From Streptomyces nodosus (GTDB lineage Bacteria > Actinomycetota > Actinomycetes > Streptomycetales > Streptomycetaceae): a DNA stretch of 64,000 nt. A program made the translations under genes and the position numbers. The stretch spans positions 2,134,501 to 2,198,500 of the forward strand of contig NZ_CP023747.1 of NCBI RefSeq assembly GCF_008704995.1, read 5' to 3'. The notes under the pieces are model-generated. The model made no database searches. It was not told where the DNA came from and was given only the letters and a program-made list of their open reading frames with translations. Positions 43,506-52,166 of this stretch are shown here, piece by piece. Position 1 is the stretch's first letter. Every line of letters starts with the position of its first letter.

Positions 43506-45086
43506 GTGACCGAGGGTGCCGGCATCCGCACCGGGAACCTGCCCGAGGACCTGACGGCCGCCGAGGCCGGGATGTGGCAGGCCTTCCGCAACGGCAGCGT
43601 CTACGACCTGCGCGACGGGGACGCCGACGTGGACGATCCGCACGGCACCGTCGCCTGGGGACCCGAACGCACCGTACGGGCGCGGATCGTGGCCTGGCTG
43701 CTCCTGGACGGGCCGCCCGCGCTGCCGGGGCGGGTCTCCGCGCTGAAGCTGGCCGGCGTGCTGATCAGCGGCACGCTGGATCTCGCGGGCGGCACGATCG
43801 TGCCCTACGTGGAACTCCAGGGCTGCCGGTTCGAGAAGGAGGTCCTGCTGCCCGAGGCCCGCTTCACGACCGTACGGCTGGTGGACTGCTCGGTGCCGCG
43901 GCTGGAGGCGGCACGGCTGCAGACGGAGGGCGATCTGCATCTGCCGCGCTGCCGCTTCCACGGCGGGGTGCGGCTCACCGACGCGCACATCGGCACCGAT
44001 CTGCTGCTCAACCAGGCCGTCGTCCACCAGGACCGGCGCGGCCGCTCGATCACGGGCGACGGGCTGACCGTCGGACAGGACCTCCAGGCCGAGATGCTGG
44101 AGTCGTACGGCGAACTCAGCCTGCGCAGCGCCACCGTCGGCGTCTCGCTGAGCCTGCGCGGCGCCCGGCTGGTCAATCCGTACGCCCGGCCGGCGCTCAA
44201 CGCCCCGCAGCTGACGGTCGAACGGACCCTGTATCTGACCCCGGCGGGCCTCGGCAATCCGCTCCTGACCAGCGGCGTCACCCCCGCGCGCGGAACGCGG
44301 ATGCAGCGCTTCGAGTGCCGGGGCGGGATCCGGCTGGACGACGGGCGGTTCGGGGACGCGGTCGATCTGGAGCAGGCCCGGTTCGTCCTCGAGGACGACC
44401 AGGAGCTGTCCCTGCGCCGGGTCCAGACCCCCGAGCTGCGCTTCCTGGGCGAACGGCCCGAGCGCGGCAAGGTGGTCCTCTCCGGCGCCCGGATCGTGAT
44501 CCTGGTCGACCGGTGGACCAGCTGGCCGGGCCCCGGCAATCTGCACATGGGCGGCTTCACCTACGAGAACCTCGTACCGCTGGACGCGTTTCCGCTGGCC
44601 CGACGCCTCGAGTGGGTGTCGGCGGCGACCGCCGAGTACAACCCGGAGCCGTACGAGCGGCTCGCGACCGTGCTGCGCAACTCCGGTGAGGACGTGGACG
44701 CCCGCGAGGTGCTGCTCGCCAAGCAGCGGCGCCGCCGGGAGACGCTGCCGCTCGCGGCCAAGCTGTGGGGGTACGCGCAGGACTGGACGGTCGCCTACGG
44801 CTATCGGCCGGGGCGCGCGGCGGTGTGGATGGCGGTGCTGTGGGCGGCGGCGTCGATCGCGTTCTCGCATGCCGGCCATCCACCGGTCAACAAGGACAGC
44901 CACCCCGAGTGGAACTCCTCCCTCTTCGCCCTGGACCTGCTGCTGCCGGTCGTGGACCTCGGCCAGGCGGGCCAGTGGCAGCTGAGCGACGCCTGGCAGT
45001 GGCTGTCGACGGCGATGATCCTGGTGGGCTGGATCCTGGCGACCACGGTGGCCGCGGGAGCGACCCGGCTGCTGCGTCGGCGCTGA
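43506..45086 (+). CDS. Large membrane protein with a pentapeptide/bactofilin-like region
   Basis: I cannot assign a family with certainty. The 526-residue protein has a long non-membrane part (1-430) made of short beta-like repeats (LKLAGVLISGTLDLAGGTIVPYVELQGCRFEKEV, ARLQTEGDLHLPRCRFHGGVRLTDAHIGTDLLLNQAV), in which hydrophobic residues recur at about 20-residue intervals, like a right-handed beta-helix. Two membrane helices lie near the end (about 440-455 and 495-518), with RPGRAAVWMAVLWAAASIAF. It resembles the many Streptomyces proteins annotated as oxidoreductase or membrane protein without evidence. GTG at 43506 has GGGAGGT close upstream. A structural or scaffold role is possible. Confidence 0.75.
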   Translation: MTEGAGIRTGNLPEDLTAAEAGMWQAFRNGSVYDLRDGDADVDDPHGTVAWGPERTVRARIVAWLLLDGPPALPGRVSALKLAGVLISGTLDLAGGTIVPYVELQGCRFEKEVLLPEARFTTVRLVDCSVPRLEAARLQTEGDLHLPRCRFHGGVRLTDAHIGTDLLLNQAVVHQDRRGRSITGDGLTVGQDLQAEMLESYGELSLRSATVGVSLSLRGARLVNPYARPALNAPQLTVERTLYLTPAGLGNPLLTSGVTPARGTRMQRFECRGGIRLDDGRFGDAVDLEQARFVLEDDQELSLRRVQTPELRFLGERPERGKVVLSGARIVILVDRWTSWPGPGNLHMGGFTYENLVPLDAFPLARRLEWVSAATAEYNPEPYERLATVLRNSGEDVDAREVLLAKQRRRRETLPLAAKLWGYAQDWTVAYGYRPGRAAVWMAVLWAAASIAFSHAGHPPVNKDSHPEWNSSLFALDLLLPVVDLGQAGQWQLSDAWQWLSTAMILVGWILATTVAAGATRLLRRR

Positions 45087-45102
45087 CCACAGAACACCGA
45101 CT

Positions 45103-45132
45103 TTGCCCACTCTTGACCATCGACGGTACAAC
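45103..45132 (+). promoter_or_regulatory. Possible promoter of the hypothetical gene at 45232
   Basis: TTGCCC, an 18-bp spacer and TACAAC resemble a vegetative promoter, about 100 bp before the proposed start. TTGACC (45113-45118) is another -35 candidate without a partner. Confidence 0.3.
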
Positions 45133-45231
45133 CAAGCACGGATGTGGCATACCGGCTGGCGTGTCCCCGACCAGCGGCTTTCAATGGTCGGCACCATGGC
45201 AATGCTGCGCGTGTTCATCCGCAGGGCACGG

Positions 45232-46233
45232 ATGAGCCGTCACCCCCTCCACCTCCCCGCGGGGCTCCCCGCGGACGACGAGGTCCTGCTCGACGCGCCC
45301 GACGAGCCTCTCGCCCCCGCCCTGGTCGCGGCGGGCCGCGGTGACCACGGCCCGGCGTCCGCGCTGCTCGCGGCCACCCGGAAGGCGGCCGACTGGGAGG
45401 ACCGCGACCGCTATGTGACGCGGCTGGCGGCCTTCGCCCGCGCGCGCCACGAGTGGCTCGCGCGCTGGTGCGCCGCCGCCCCGGACGATCCGGACGCGCT
45501 GCTGGTGCGGGCGGAGCTGGCTCTCCTCCACGCCTGGGAGTCACCCGCCCGTGCCGAACTCCTGCACCGGGCGGCCCCGTTGATCGCGGCGGCCACCGGG
45601 GGCGACCCGCTCGACCCGGTGCCCTGGCGGGTGGCGCTCGACCAGGCCCGCGGCACCGGCGCGGGCCACCGTGTGTTCGAGCGGCTGTGGGGCGAGGCGG
45701 TGCGCCGCTCCCCGCACCACTACGGCTGCCATGTGGCCGCCCTGCACTACCTCTCCTCCGCCTGGCACGGCTCGCACCGCGAGTGCTTCGACTTCGCCGA
45801 GACCGCCGCGCAGGACACTCCGCACGGCTCCCTGATGCAGGCGCTGCCGCTGCGCGCGGCCTTCGCGTATCTGACGGACGGTGGCGGGGCCGTGGTGGGC
45901 CGCGACCGGCTGGACGCGGCCGCGGACCGGGCGATCGCGCTGTCGTCCCGCCACCCGGCGGCCGACCCCCGGCCCGCGGAGGTGCGCAATCTGCTCGCCT
46001 ATGTGCTGGCCGCACTGGAGCGCCGGGAGGACGCGCTCACCCAACTGCGCCTGATCGGCCCCTATGTCACCTCGTTCCCCTGGGACCGTGCCGGCGACGA
46101 TCCCCTCGGCGGATTCCTGGAGCTGCGGGACCGGATCGGGCGGGAGGTGACGTCCGCGTGGCGCCTGCCGCCGACGGGTCCGCCGCGGCCTCGCTTCGAG
46201 CGCACCGGACGCATGCGCTCCGGAGGCTATTAG
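45232..46233 (+). CDS. Hypothetical TPR-like helical protein
   Basis: The 333-residue protein is almost all alpha-helical with Ala- and Arg-rich helix pairs (PDALLVRAELALLHAWESPARAELLHRAAPLI; RNLLAYVLAALERREDALTQLRLIG), like tetratricopeptide repeats, though no strict TPR consensus is met. Conserved-looking features are HHYGCHVAALHYLSSAWHGSHRECFDFAE (around 163-190). No signal peptide, no membrane helix. Start uncertain: ATG 45232 (MSRHPLHLPAGLPADDEVLLD) has AGGG 5 nt upstream; ATG 45184 would add 16 residues. It ends 11 bp before the LON-domain gene and may be cotranscribed. Function unknown. Confidence 0.8.
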   Translation: MSRHPLHLPAGLPADDEVLLDAPDEPLAPALVAAGRGDHGPASALLAATRKAADWEDRDRYVTRLAAFARARHEWLARWCAAAPDDPDALLVRAELALLHAWESPARAELLHRAAPLIAAATGGDPLDPVPWRVALDQARGTGAGHRVFERLWGEAVRRSPHHYGCHVAALHYLSSAWHGSHRECFDFAETAAQDTPHGSLMQALPLRAAFAYLTDGGGAVVGRDRLDAAADRAIALSSRHPAADPRPAEVRNLLAYVLAALERREDALTQLRLIGPYVTSFPWDRAGDDPLGGFLELRDRIGREVTSAWRLPPTGPPRPRFERTGRMRSGGY

Positions 46234-46244
46234 GCTTGCCGGAC

Positions 46245-46985
46245 GTGACCACCGCCCGACTGCCGCTCTTTCCGCTGAACTCGGTGCTGTTCCCGGGGCT
46301 CGTACTCCCGCTGAACATCTTCGAGGAGCGCTATCGCGCCATGATGCGCGATCTCCTGAAGACCCCCGAGGACGAACCGCGCCGGTTCGCCGTCGTCGCG
46401 ATCCGCGACGGACACGAGGTGGCGCCCAGCGCTCCGGGCATGCCGGACCCGACGGCGCTGCCCGCGCAGGGCCCCGCCGCGGGCTTCGGCCCCGATCCGG
46501 CCACGGCGTTCCACGGGGTGGGCTGTGTGGCGGACGCGGCGACGATCCGGGAGCGGGCCGACGGCGCGTTCGAGGTGCTGGCCACGGGCACCACACGGGT
46601 CCGGGTGCGCTCGGTGGACTCCTCGGGTCCGTATCTGACGGCCGAGTTGGAGGAGTTGCCGGAGGAACCGGGCGACGAGGCGGGGGCACTGGCCGAGGGC
46701 GTGCTGCGGGCGTTCCGCCAGTACCAGAAGCGGCTGGCGGGCGCGCGGGAGCGGTCGCTGGCCGCGGGCACCGAGCTGCCCGACGAACCGGCGGTGGTGT
46801 CATATCTGGTGGCGGCCGCGGTGATGCTGGACACGCCCACCAGACAGCGGCTGCTCCAGGCCCCGGACACCTCCTCCCGGCTCCGTGACGAGCTGGCGCT
46901 GCTTCGCTCGGAGACCGCGATCATCCGTAGTCTGCCGTCGTTGCCCGCGTCGGACCTGACGCGGGGTCCGACGAGCCTCAACTGA
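46245..46985 (+). CDS. LON substrate-binding domain protein
   Basis: The 246-residue protein is a stand-alone LON N-terminal (PUA-like) domain without ATPase or protease parts. It begins ARLPLFPLNSVLFPGLVLPLNIFEERYRAM, the classical LON start, and has VGCVADAATIRERADGAFEVLATGTTRVRV (about 90-119). Helical C-terminus with YLVAAAVMLDTPTRQRLLQAPDTSSRLRDELALL, as in bacterial peptidase S16 LON-domain proteins. These may recognise unfolded proteins or bind RNA. GTG 46245 is used; a TTG at 46236 has the GGAGG at better spacing and would add three residues. It is close to the upstream gene. Confidence 0.92.
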   Translation: MTTARLPLFPLNSVLFPGLVLPLNIFEERYRAMMRDLLKTPEDEPRRFAVVAIRDGHEVAPSAPGMPDPTALPAQGPAAGFGPDPATAFHGVGCVADAATIRERADGAFEVLATGTTRVRVRSVDSSGPYLTAELEELPEEPGDEAGALAEGVLRAFRQYQKRLAGARERSLAAGTELPDEPAVVSYLVAAAVMLDTPTRQRLLQAPDTSSRLRDELALLRSETAIIRSLPSLPASDLTRGPTSLN

Positions 46986-47013
46986 CACACGAGCCATGGG
47001 GGAGCAGGACCGG

Positions 47014-47514
47014 ATGGCGAAGAAATCGAAGAAGCAGCAGTCGGGGGGCACCCCGGCCACGGTGGCGCTGACGAGCGCCGGGGTGGAGTTCACGGTCCAC
47101 TCCTACGACCACGATCCGTCACACCCCTCCTACGGTGAGGAGGCCGCCGAGGCGATGGGCGTCTCCCCCGACCGGGTCTTCAAGACCCTGGTGGCGGACG
47201 TCGACGGGGCGCTGGTGGTCGGGGTCGTGCCGGTCGCGGGCTCGCTGGATCTGAAGGCGCTGGCCACGGCGGTGGGCGGCAAGCGGGCGGCGATGGCGGA
47301 CCCGGCGCTGGCGGAGCGCACCACCGGCTATGTGCGGGGCGGCATCTCGCCCCTGGGCCAGCGCAAGAGGCTCCGTACGGTGCTCGACGCGTCGGCGTCC
47401 TCGCACCCCACGATCTGTGTCTCGGCGGGCCGCCGGGGCCTGGAGGTGGAGCTGGCCGCCGGCGACCTGGCCCGTCTCACGGAGGCGACGCTGGCGCCGA
47501 TCGCGCGCGCCTGA
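47014..47514 (+). CDS. ybaK: Cys-tRNA(Pro) deacylase, YbaK type
   Basis: A 166-residue YbaK/EbsC family trans-editing enzyme that hydrolyses Cys-tRNA(Pro) made by mistake by prolyl-tRNA synthetase. The family pattern is visible: YGEEAAEAMGVSPDRVFKTLVADVDGALVVGVVPV with the catalytic Lys (VFKTL), LDLKALATAVGGKRAAMAD, and TGYVRGGISPLGQRKRLRTVLD. The N-terminal MAKKSKKQQSGGTPA is a basic tail. ATG 47014 is preceded by GGGGGAGCAGGA; ATG 46996 is in frame but inferior. The gene is followed 39 bp later by a tiny ribosomal-protein-like gene. Confidence 0.94.
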   Translation: MAKKSKKQQSGGTPATVALTSAGVEFTVHSYDHDPSHPSYGEEAAEAMGVSPDRVFKTLVADVDGALVVGVVPVAGSLDLKALATAVGGKRAAMADPALAERTTGYVRGGISPLGQRKRLRTVLDASASSHPTICVSAGRRGLEVELAAGDLARLTEATLAPIARA

Positions 47515-47553
47515 CCACTCGACGAACGCTCCGTCCTGAGTTAGTACGGAAAT

Positions 47554-47628
47554 ATGTCGAAGAGGACGCGCAAGCGCCTGTGGCGCAAGAAGAAGGGCCG
47601 TGCCAATCACGGCCACCGCCCGGCGTGA
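47554..47628 (+). CDS. Very small basic protein, probably ribosomal protein bL37
   Basis: A 24-codon gene encoding a strongly basic peptide: MSKRTRKRLWRKKKG at the start and RANHGHRPA at the end. The ending closely resembles the ANHGKRPNA end of bL37, the 24-residue large-subunit protein known from mycobacterial ribosomes, and the length is the same. Of the 23 residues after Met, twelve are Lys or Arg and two are His. It begins 39 bp after ybaK and has its own AT-containing leader (GTTAGTACGGAAAT). No strong ribosome-binding site is visible. Too short for most gene callers. If correct it acts in the 50S subunit. Confidence 0.6.
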   Translation: MSKRTRKRLWRKKKGRANHGHRPA

Positions 47629-47722
47629 CCCTCACGCCTCGATCCCGGCGCCGGACGGCCCCTCGGCTGCTCCGGCGCCCGCACACCCGTACGGGGTCAG
47701 AGGCCGCCCCGCGCGCGACGGC

Positions 47723-48415
47723 TCACGCCGGCGGCGGCGCGACCGGTTCGTACACCGTGATGTACGGGTCCGGGTCACGCGGACCGAACAGCGCCGTGAG
47801 CCCGAGGTGCACCAGCAACGCGGCCACCGGCCAGGCCAGCAGCGCCCCCTTCGCCCCCAGCTTCAGGGGTGCGGAGAAGGTCACGCCCTTGCCCACGGCC
47901 CGGGCGTGCGCGATCACATTCTGTGTGGGCCCGAGCCAGACCCCGACACGCCAGGCGAGCAGCGATCCGAGCAGCCCGCCCAGCAGCAGCCCCAGCACCA
48001 GCGGGACCCCGCCCCGCCTGCGCAGCAGAAAGACGGCCAGCCCGCTGAGCACACCGAACCCGAGCGCGAGAAGGGTGAACGTTCCGTCCACGCCGATGGC
48101 CTGCTCACCCTCGGTGTCCTTCAGATAGACGACCCAGTTCTGGTCGACCACGTCCGCCACCAGCGGCACCCTCGGCGCCAGCCACTGCCACACCACCCCG
48201 AGCAGCGCTCCGGCGATCGCGACGCCCACCATGACCAGGGCCGCCTCCCGCACCTCGGTCTTCATCCCGGGCCCGTCCACCCCGTACAAGGAGGTGGCAC
48301 CGTGCGGAGCGGGCCCGTGCACCGCGGGAGCGGGGAGAGCCTGCCATGCGTCGCCCTGCGAGGAGTGCGGCGACTGTTCATGCGGCGGCGGAGGCGGAGT
48401 CAACGGAGCGGTCAC
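47723..48415 (-). CDS. DUF2567 family membrane protein
   Basis: A 230-residue protein with a Pro/His-rich cytoplasmic N-terminus (1-55), then four membrane segments: about 60-80 (VREAALVMVGVAIAGALLGVVW), 113-133, 140-160 and 188-206 (LLAWPVAALLVHLGLTALF). The loop after helix one carries LVADVVDQNWVVYLKDTEGEQAIGVDGTFTLL, which fits DUF2567 of Actinobacteria. Function unknown. GTG at 48415 has AGGA 7 nt upstream. It lies 34 bp after the ABC permease gene on the same strand and might belong to the same transcript. Confidence 0.8.
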   Translation of the reverse strand: MTAPLTPPPPPHEQSPHSSQGDAWQALPAPAVHGPAPHGATSLYGVDGPGMKTEVREAALVMVGVAIAGALLGVVWQWLAPRVPLVADVVDQNWVVYLKDTEGEQAIGVDGTFTLLALGFGVLSGLAVFLLRRRGGVPLVLGLLLGGLLGSLLAWRVGVWLGPTQNVIAHARAVGKGVTFSAPLKLGAKGALLAWPVAALLVHLGLTALFGPRDPDPYITVYEPVAPPPA

Positions 48416-48449
48416 CTTCACATCCTGCCAGTCGAGCGGGTCCAGAGCG

Positions 48450-49268
48450 TCATCGGACGGCCGCCCGTCGGTACGCCCAGGCGGCCACGGCCAGCGAGGC
48501 CGCACCGACGGCCGCGCACACCCCCAGGTCGCCGAGCACGGACATCCAGTCCGGGTGCTCCCCGAAGGTCTTCGCGAACGCCTCGACACCATAGGTGGAG
48601 GGCAGCAGATCCCGGGCGAACCGCACGCCCTCCGGCATCCTGTGGGCCGGGAGCACCCCCAGCAGCAGCGCCGCCGACATGCCCAGCTGTCCGAGCAGGG
48701 TGGCCAGTTCGGGCCGCGGCGCGAGCAGTCCGAGGGCGGCGCCGAGCCCGGCCAGCGCGGCCCCGGCGAGCGGGATCACGGCCGCCAGCACCCACAGATG
48801 GGAGAGCGGCAGCCCGAACAGCACACATCCGAAGACGGCGGTCACCACCGTCCCGGGCACGGTGAAGGACGCATAGGCCCCCGCCGCCCCCAGCACAACC
48901 GCGGCCGCGGGCACCGGCAGGGTGGCGTAGTGGTCGAGCCCGCCACTGCCGCGCAGCTGGCCGAAGTACTGCGCCAGCAGGTTCAGCCCGACATAGGCGA
49001 CCACCAGGACGGACGAGCCGGCCACCACGGACCGGGCGTCGGCACCGCCGCTCACCACGCCGCGCATCATGATCATGATGCCGATCGACTGGAAGGTCGC
49101 CACGAACAGCAGCGGGATCCGTGCCACCCGCGCCCGGGACAGCTGCGCCCGGTACACGGCGGCGAGCGACGGCCACAGCCGCGCCTTCGGGCCGAGGGCG
49201 GCCCGGTCCGCCACACCGTCGTCCGCCGCCCCGGCGCCGGGCAGAACCCCGGCGGGTACGACACTCAC
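48450..49268 (-). CDS. ABC-2 type transporter permease
   Basis: A 272-residue membrane protein with about six helices: RIPLLFVATFQSIGIMIMM (51-69), [69 protein letters not shown] and a last helix near VGAASLAVAAWAYR. The motif GVRFARDLLPSTYGVEAFAKTF (about 217-238) is typical for ABC-2 permeases of drug or polysaccharide exporters. GTG at 49268 has GAGGAGC upstream. It pairs with the ATPase gene 103 bp upstream on the same strand; two copies probably join two ATPases into an exporter of unknown substrate. Confidence 0.9.
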   Translation of the reverse strand: MSVVPAGVLPGAGAADDGVADRAALGPKARLWPSLAAVYRAQLSRARVARIPLLFVATFQSIGIMIMMRGVVSGGADARSVVAGSSVLVVAYVGLNLLAQYFGQLRGSGGLDHYATLPVPAAAVVLGAAGAYASFTVPGTVVTAVFGCVLFGLPLSHLWVLAAVIPLAGAALAGLGAALGLLAPRPELATLLGQLGMSAALLLGVLPAHRMPEGVRFARDLLPSTYGVEAFAKTFGEHPDWMSVLGDLGVCAAVGAASLAVAAWAYRRAAVR

Positions 49269-49371
49269 GTCGTGCTGCTCCTCTTCGTCCCTGCCGTCGG
49301 CCCGCCCCGCACGGACACGGCGCCTCCTGCGTCGCCCCCGGGCTCCTCCACAAGCCCGGTGCCTCGCGCCG

Positions 49372-50388
49372 TCATGCCTTCACCAGCCCCTGGGTGCTGC
49401 CGCCGAGCGCCAGATAGACGTCCTCCAGGCTGGGGGTGGCCAGGGTGAAGTCGTCGAGAGCGGCGAAGGCGGCACCGCCGGTCACGGTGGCGACGGCGGC
49501 GCGTGCCTCCTCGGGGCCCATCCGCAGCGACCAGCGGCGCCCGGACTCCACGGCCCGGGCGCGCAGCGCCGCGACCTCGGGGACCTCCAGCGGTGCCCGC
49601 TCACGCCACACCAGTTCGACCCGTACCTCGCCCGCGACCCGTTCCTTGAGCCCGGCGGGGGTGTCACAGGCGATCACACGCCCCCGGTCGAGGACGGCGA
49701 CCCGGTCGAGGACGGTCTCCGCCTCGATGACGTTGTGGGTGACCAGCAGCACGGTCGTCCCGCGCTCGGCCCGCCGCCGGTCCACCGCGGCCCACACGGC
49801 CCGCCGCGCGACCGGGTCCATCCCGGTGGTCGGCTCGTCCAGCACCAGCAGCGGCCGCTCCCCCACCAGCGCGGCCGCGACACAGGCGAGCCGGCGCTGA
49901 CCGCCGGAGAGCCTTCTGAGCGGCCGTGCGGCGATCGGGGTGAGCCCCAGTTCGTCGAGGACGGCGTCCCTCTCCTCGCGCGCCTGCCGCAGACCGAGGC
50001 CGCGCAGCCGCCCGGTGGTCTCTGCGGCGAGGGAGACGGTCAGCTCGTCGAGGGCGGTGGACTCCTGCCCCAGATAGGCCAGGATCCGGGCGGCCCGTTC
50101 GGGATGGCGCACGATGTCGTGCCCGTGGATCTCCACGCTGCCCCGGTCGGGCCGCATCAGCCCGGTGAGCTGGCGTACCAGGGTGGACTTGCCGGCCCCG
50201 TTGGGGCCCAGCAGCCCGAAGATCTCACCCCGTCGGATGTCCAGCCGTACGTCGTCGGTGGCCCGCACCTCGGGCGTCCCGGGCGTACCACGCCGGCCTC
50301 GCACCGCCGGATAGGTCTTGGTCAGCCCGCGCACGGCGCACACGACGCGCCCACCCTGCGGTTGTGCCTGTGCGGTGCGCGTATTCAC
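49372..50388 (-). CDS. ABC transporter ATP-binding protein
   Basis: A 338-residue ATPase subunit of a drug-type exporter. It has Walker A GPNGAGKST (60-68), Q-loop YLGQES, signature LSGGQRR, Walker B LLVLDEPTTGMDP and the switch His in VTHNV. A longer C-terminal part (250-338, WRERAPLEVPEVAALRARAV) is typical of the DrrA-like class. A short insertion GRRGTPGTPEV follows the first strand. GTG at 50388 was chosen from the MNTRTAQAQ start; the ribosome-binding site is weak. It is the first gene of a unit with the permease and perhaps the DUF2567 gene. Confidence 0.93.
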   Translation of the reverse strand: MNTRTAQAQPQGGRVVCAVRGLTKTYPAVRGRRGTPGTPEVRATDDVRLDIRRGEIFGLLGPNGAGKSTLVRQLTGLMRPDRGSVEIHGHDIVRHPERAARILAYLGQESTALDELTVSLAAETTGRLRGLGLRQAREERDAVLDELGLTPIAARPLRRLSGGQRRLACVAAALVGERPLLVLDEPTTGMDPVARRAVWAAVDRRRAERGTTVLLVTHNVIEAETVLDRVAVLDRGRVIACDTPAGLKERVAGEVRVELVWRERAPLEVPEVAALRARAVESGRRWSLRMGPEEARAAVATVTGGAAFAALDDFTLATPSLEDVYLALGGSTQGLVKA

Positions 50389-50517
50389 AAGGGACGAGGG
50401 TACGGGAGGCCGCCCGCCGGGCGGCTCCCGGGGCCCGGCCGGCCCCCGCCGGCCCACGGCACCGCGCGGGGCTCTTCCGCCCGACCGGGGTCCCCCGGTC
50501 GGGCGATGCCCGAGCTG

Positions 50518-51741
50518 TCAGTTTCCCACCGGGGTGTGCGGTGTCGCCGTCCGCTGGTCGATCTCGCGCCAGAATCCGGCCCGGATCGCATAGCGGTCCT
50601 GCTCGTCGATCTGGTCGTCCTTGTGCGCGAGCAGCCCGAAGCGCGCGGCGTAACGCAGCAGTTCCCCGTCGATGCGGTGCGGCACCCGTGGATACATGCC
50701 CGACAGCCGCTGCAAGTGCGCGGGATCGGTGAGCCGGCCGGTCCAGCGCCGTGCGAACACCTCCCCCACCTCGTAGGGGTCGCCGCCGACCGTGGTGATG
50801 TCCTCCTCCCGGTCGGCCCACCGCTGCTCCGCGGTGGTCAACTGCGCCAGCGTCGGCAGCGAGGCGGCCTCCGTGGTCTCGGCCGCGACGGGCCGGTCGA
50901 CCCAGCCCTTGTCGGAGGACCACCGCAGCGTCGCCCCGGCGGGCTGGTGCACGGACTGCGCCCCGGGGGCCCGTAGCGCCGCCACGTCCTTCGGTGTCGG
51001 TACGCCCTTGGGGGCCTGCCCCCGCTCCTGGGGCCCACCCCGTGCGACGGCGCCCGGGACCTGCTCCGGCTCCGCGGCGGGCACATCGGTCGCGGCCGGG
51101 AGCGACGGCTCGGGCAGCGGCGCCGACAGGATCGCGGCGATCTCCGGCCGGGGCACCGGCGGGGGCGCGCACACCCCGCCCGGCTCCTTGGCGCGGACGG
51201 CCTGGGTGATCCACGTCCGGTCCAGCACCCGCCGCTCGTCGGCCTCGGCCACCAGGTCCTCGGACTGGTTGTAGTCGCCGTCCGCGGCCTGCACGGCCCA
51301 CAGATGCACGGCGACCCCGTGCTCCTTGGCGGCCATCATGCCCGGCAGCAGGTCCCCGTCCCCGGTGACCAGCACCACGTCCGAGCAGGCCCGGTTGCGG
51401 GCCAGTTCGGTCAGTTCGGCGTGCATCGCGGCGTCGACGCCCTTCTGCGCCCACCGCCCGTCGCTGCGGGTCAGCGCGCCCAGCCGCACGGTCACCCGGG
51501 GCATCACCCGCAGCCGCCGGTGCTCCGGCTGCGGCACCCGGTCGGGGGCGCCGTCGAACCAGTAGATGCGCAGCAGCGGCCGTTCGGTGTCCGCCTCGGC
51601 GCGCTCGCGCAGCCCCTGGACGAGGGCGGTGTGGTCGACGGTGATCCGGGACCGCGAAGGCTCCCCGGCGAGCAGACTGGCGGCTGCCCCGAGCAGGTAC
51701 CCGGCGTCCACCAGGACGATGCAGCGGTCCACGCGATCCAC
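50518..51741 (-). CDS. NYN (PIN-like) domain nuclease-type protein
   Basis: A 407-residue protein whose first 185 residues form an NYN/PIN-like domain of the LabA type. The acidic residues expected to bind metal are Asp12 (CIVLVDAGYLLG), Asp in RIYWFDGAP, and Asp/Asp in VLVTGDGDLLPGM with the following KEHGVAVHLWAV. The middle (200-290) is Pro/Ala/Glu-rich and probably disordered, and the C-terminal part (300-407) is a helical domain with RRWTGRLTDPAHLQRLSGMYPRVPHRIDGELLRYAARF. NYN proteins are thought to cut RNA. GTG 51741 has GGGAAGAGG upstream. It is divergent from the small basic protein gene. Confidence 0.88.
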   Translation of the reverse strand: MDRVDRCIVLVDAGYLLGAAASLLAGEPSRSRITVDHTALVQGLRERAEADTERPLLRIYWFDGAPDRVPQPEHRRLRVMPRVTVRLGALTRSDGRWAQKGVDAAMHAELTELARNRACSDVVLVTGDGDLLPGMMAAKEHGVAVHLWAVQAADGDYNQSEDLVAEADERRVLDRTWITQAVRAKEPGGVCAPPPVPRPEIAAILSAPLPEPSLPAATDVPAAEPEQVPGAVARGGPQERGQAPKGVPTPKDVAALRAPGAQSVHQPAGATLRWSSDKGWVDRPVAAETTEAASLPTLAQLTTAEQRWADREEDITTVGGDPYEVGEVFARRWTGRLTDPAHLQRLSGMYPRVPHRIDGELLRYAARFGLLAHKDDQIDEQDRYAIRAGFWREIDQRTATPHTPVGN

Positions 51742-51860
51742 CCTCTTCCCGGGAGGTTTGCTTCGGGCTTCCTTCGAGTCTGCCCGACCGCGGGGAGGTT
51801 AACGGCCCGGACTCGATCTTCGGCGTGGCGAGGCACCGTACAGCCCTCCCACTGCCTTTG

Positions 51861-51873
51861 TCACGCAACGTGA
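51861..51873. promoter_or_regulatory. Short inverted repeat in the divergent promoter region
   Basis: TCACG-CAA-CGTGA lies between the NYN gene and the small basic protein gene, next to the most AT-rich part of the gap (GCGTTCTTTATCAGCCTATG), where the promoter of the small gene probably lies. Confidence 0.35.
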
Positions 51874-51954
51874 TTGCACGAAATGCGTTCTTTATCAGCC
51901 TATGTGAATCTGGTCCCGGCCCTGGCCCCTAGATCCCCCACAGGAGGCATCACC

Positions 51955-52131
51955 ATGGCCAAGAACAAGAACCGCAAGCAGCAGGGCAGCTCGCAGAACC
52001 GCTCCGCGCAGCCCGAAGAGGCGCAGGAGCAGCGGACCGCACAGGAGACGCACCAGTCCCCGATGCCGCAGTCCCAGGGCGGCTCTTCCGGTGCTGCTCG
52101 TAGACAGCAGAAGCGTTTCGGCCACAACTGA
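51955..52131 (+). CDS. Small hydrophilic protein, unknown function
   Basis: A 58-residue protein rich in Gln, Ser, Lys and Arg (MAKNKNRKQQGSSQNRSAQPEEAQEQ... GAARRQQKRFGHN), with no hydrophobic segment. Ribosome-binding site CAGGAGG with good spacing, its own AT-rich leader and a perfect 14-bp terminator show that it is an expressed monocistronic gene. Similar small disordered proteins occur at this place next to dnaE in Streptomyces. It may bind RNA or be a stress-type hydrophilin; nothing decides between them. Confidence 0.8.
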   Translation: MAKNKNRKQQGSSQNRSAQPEEAQEQRTAQETHQSPMPQSQGGSSGAARRQQKRFGHN

Positions 52132-52166
52132 GGCCCGTACCAGGCTCCTTGAGCCCGGGTACGCAC

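Noticed and set aside
42515..44689. 724-residue plus-strand open frame across the hisD start and the tandem repeats
   Set aside because: It overlaps hisD and the 43506 gene in other frames, and the 47-bp repeat period would shift the frame between units; the repeats are treated as non-coding.
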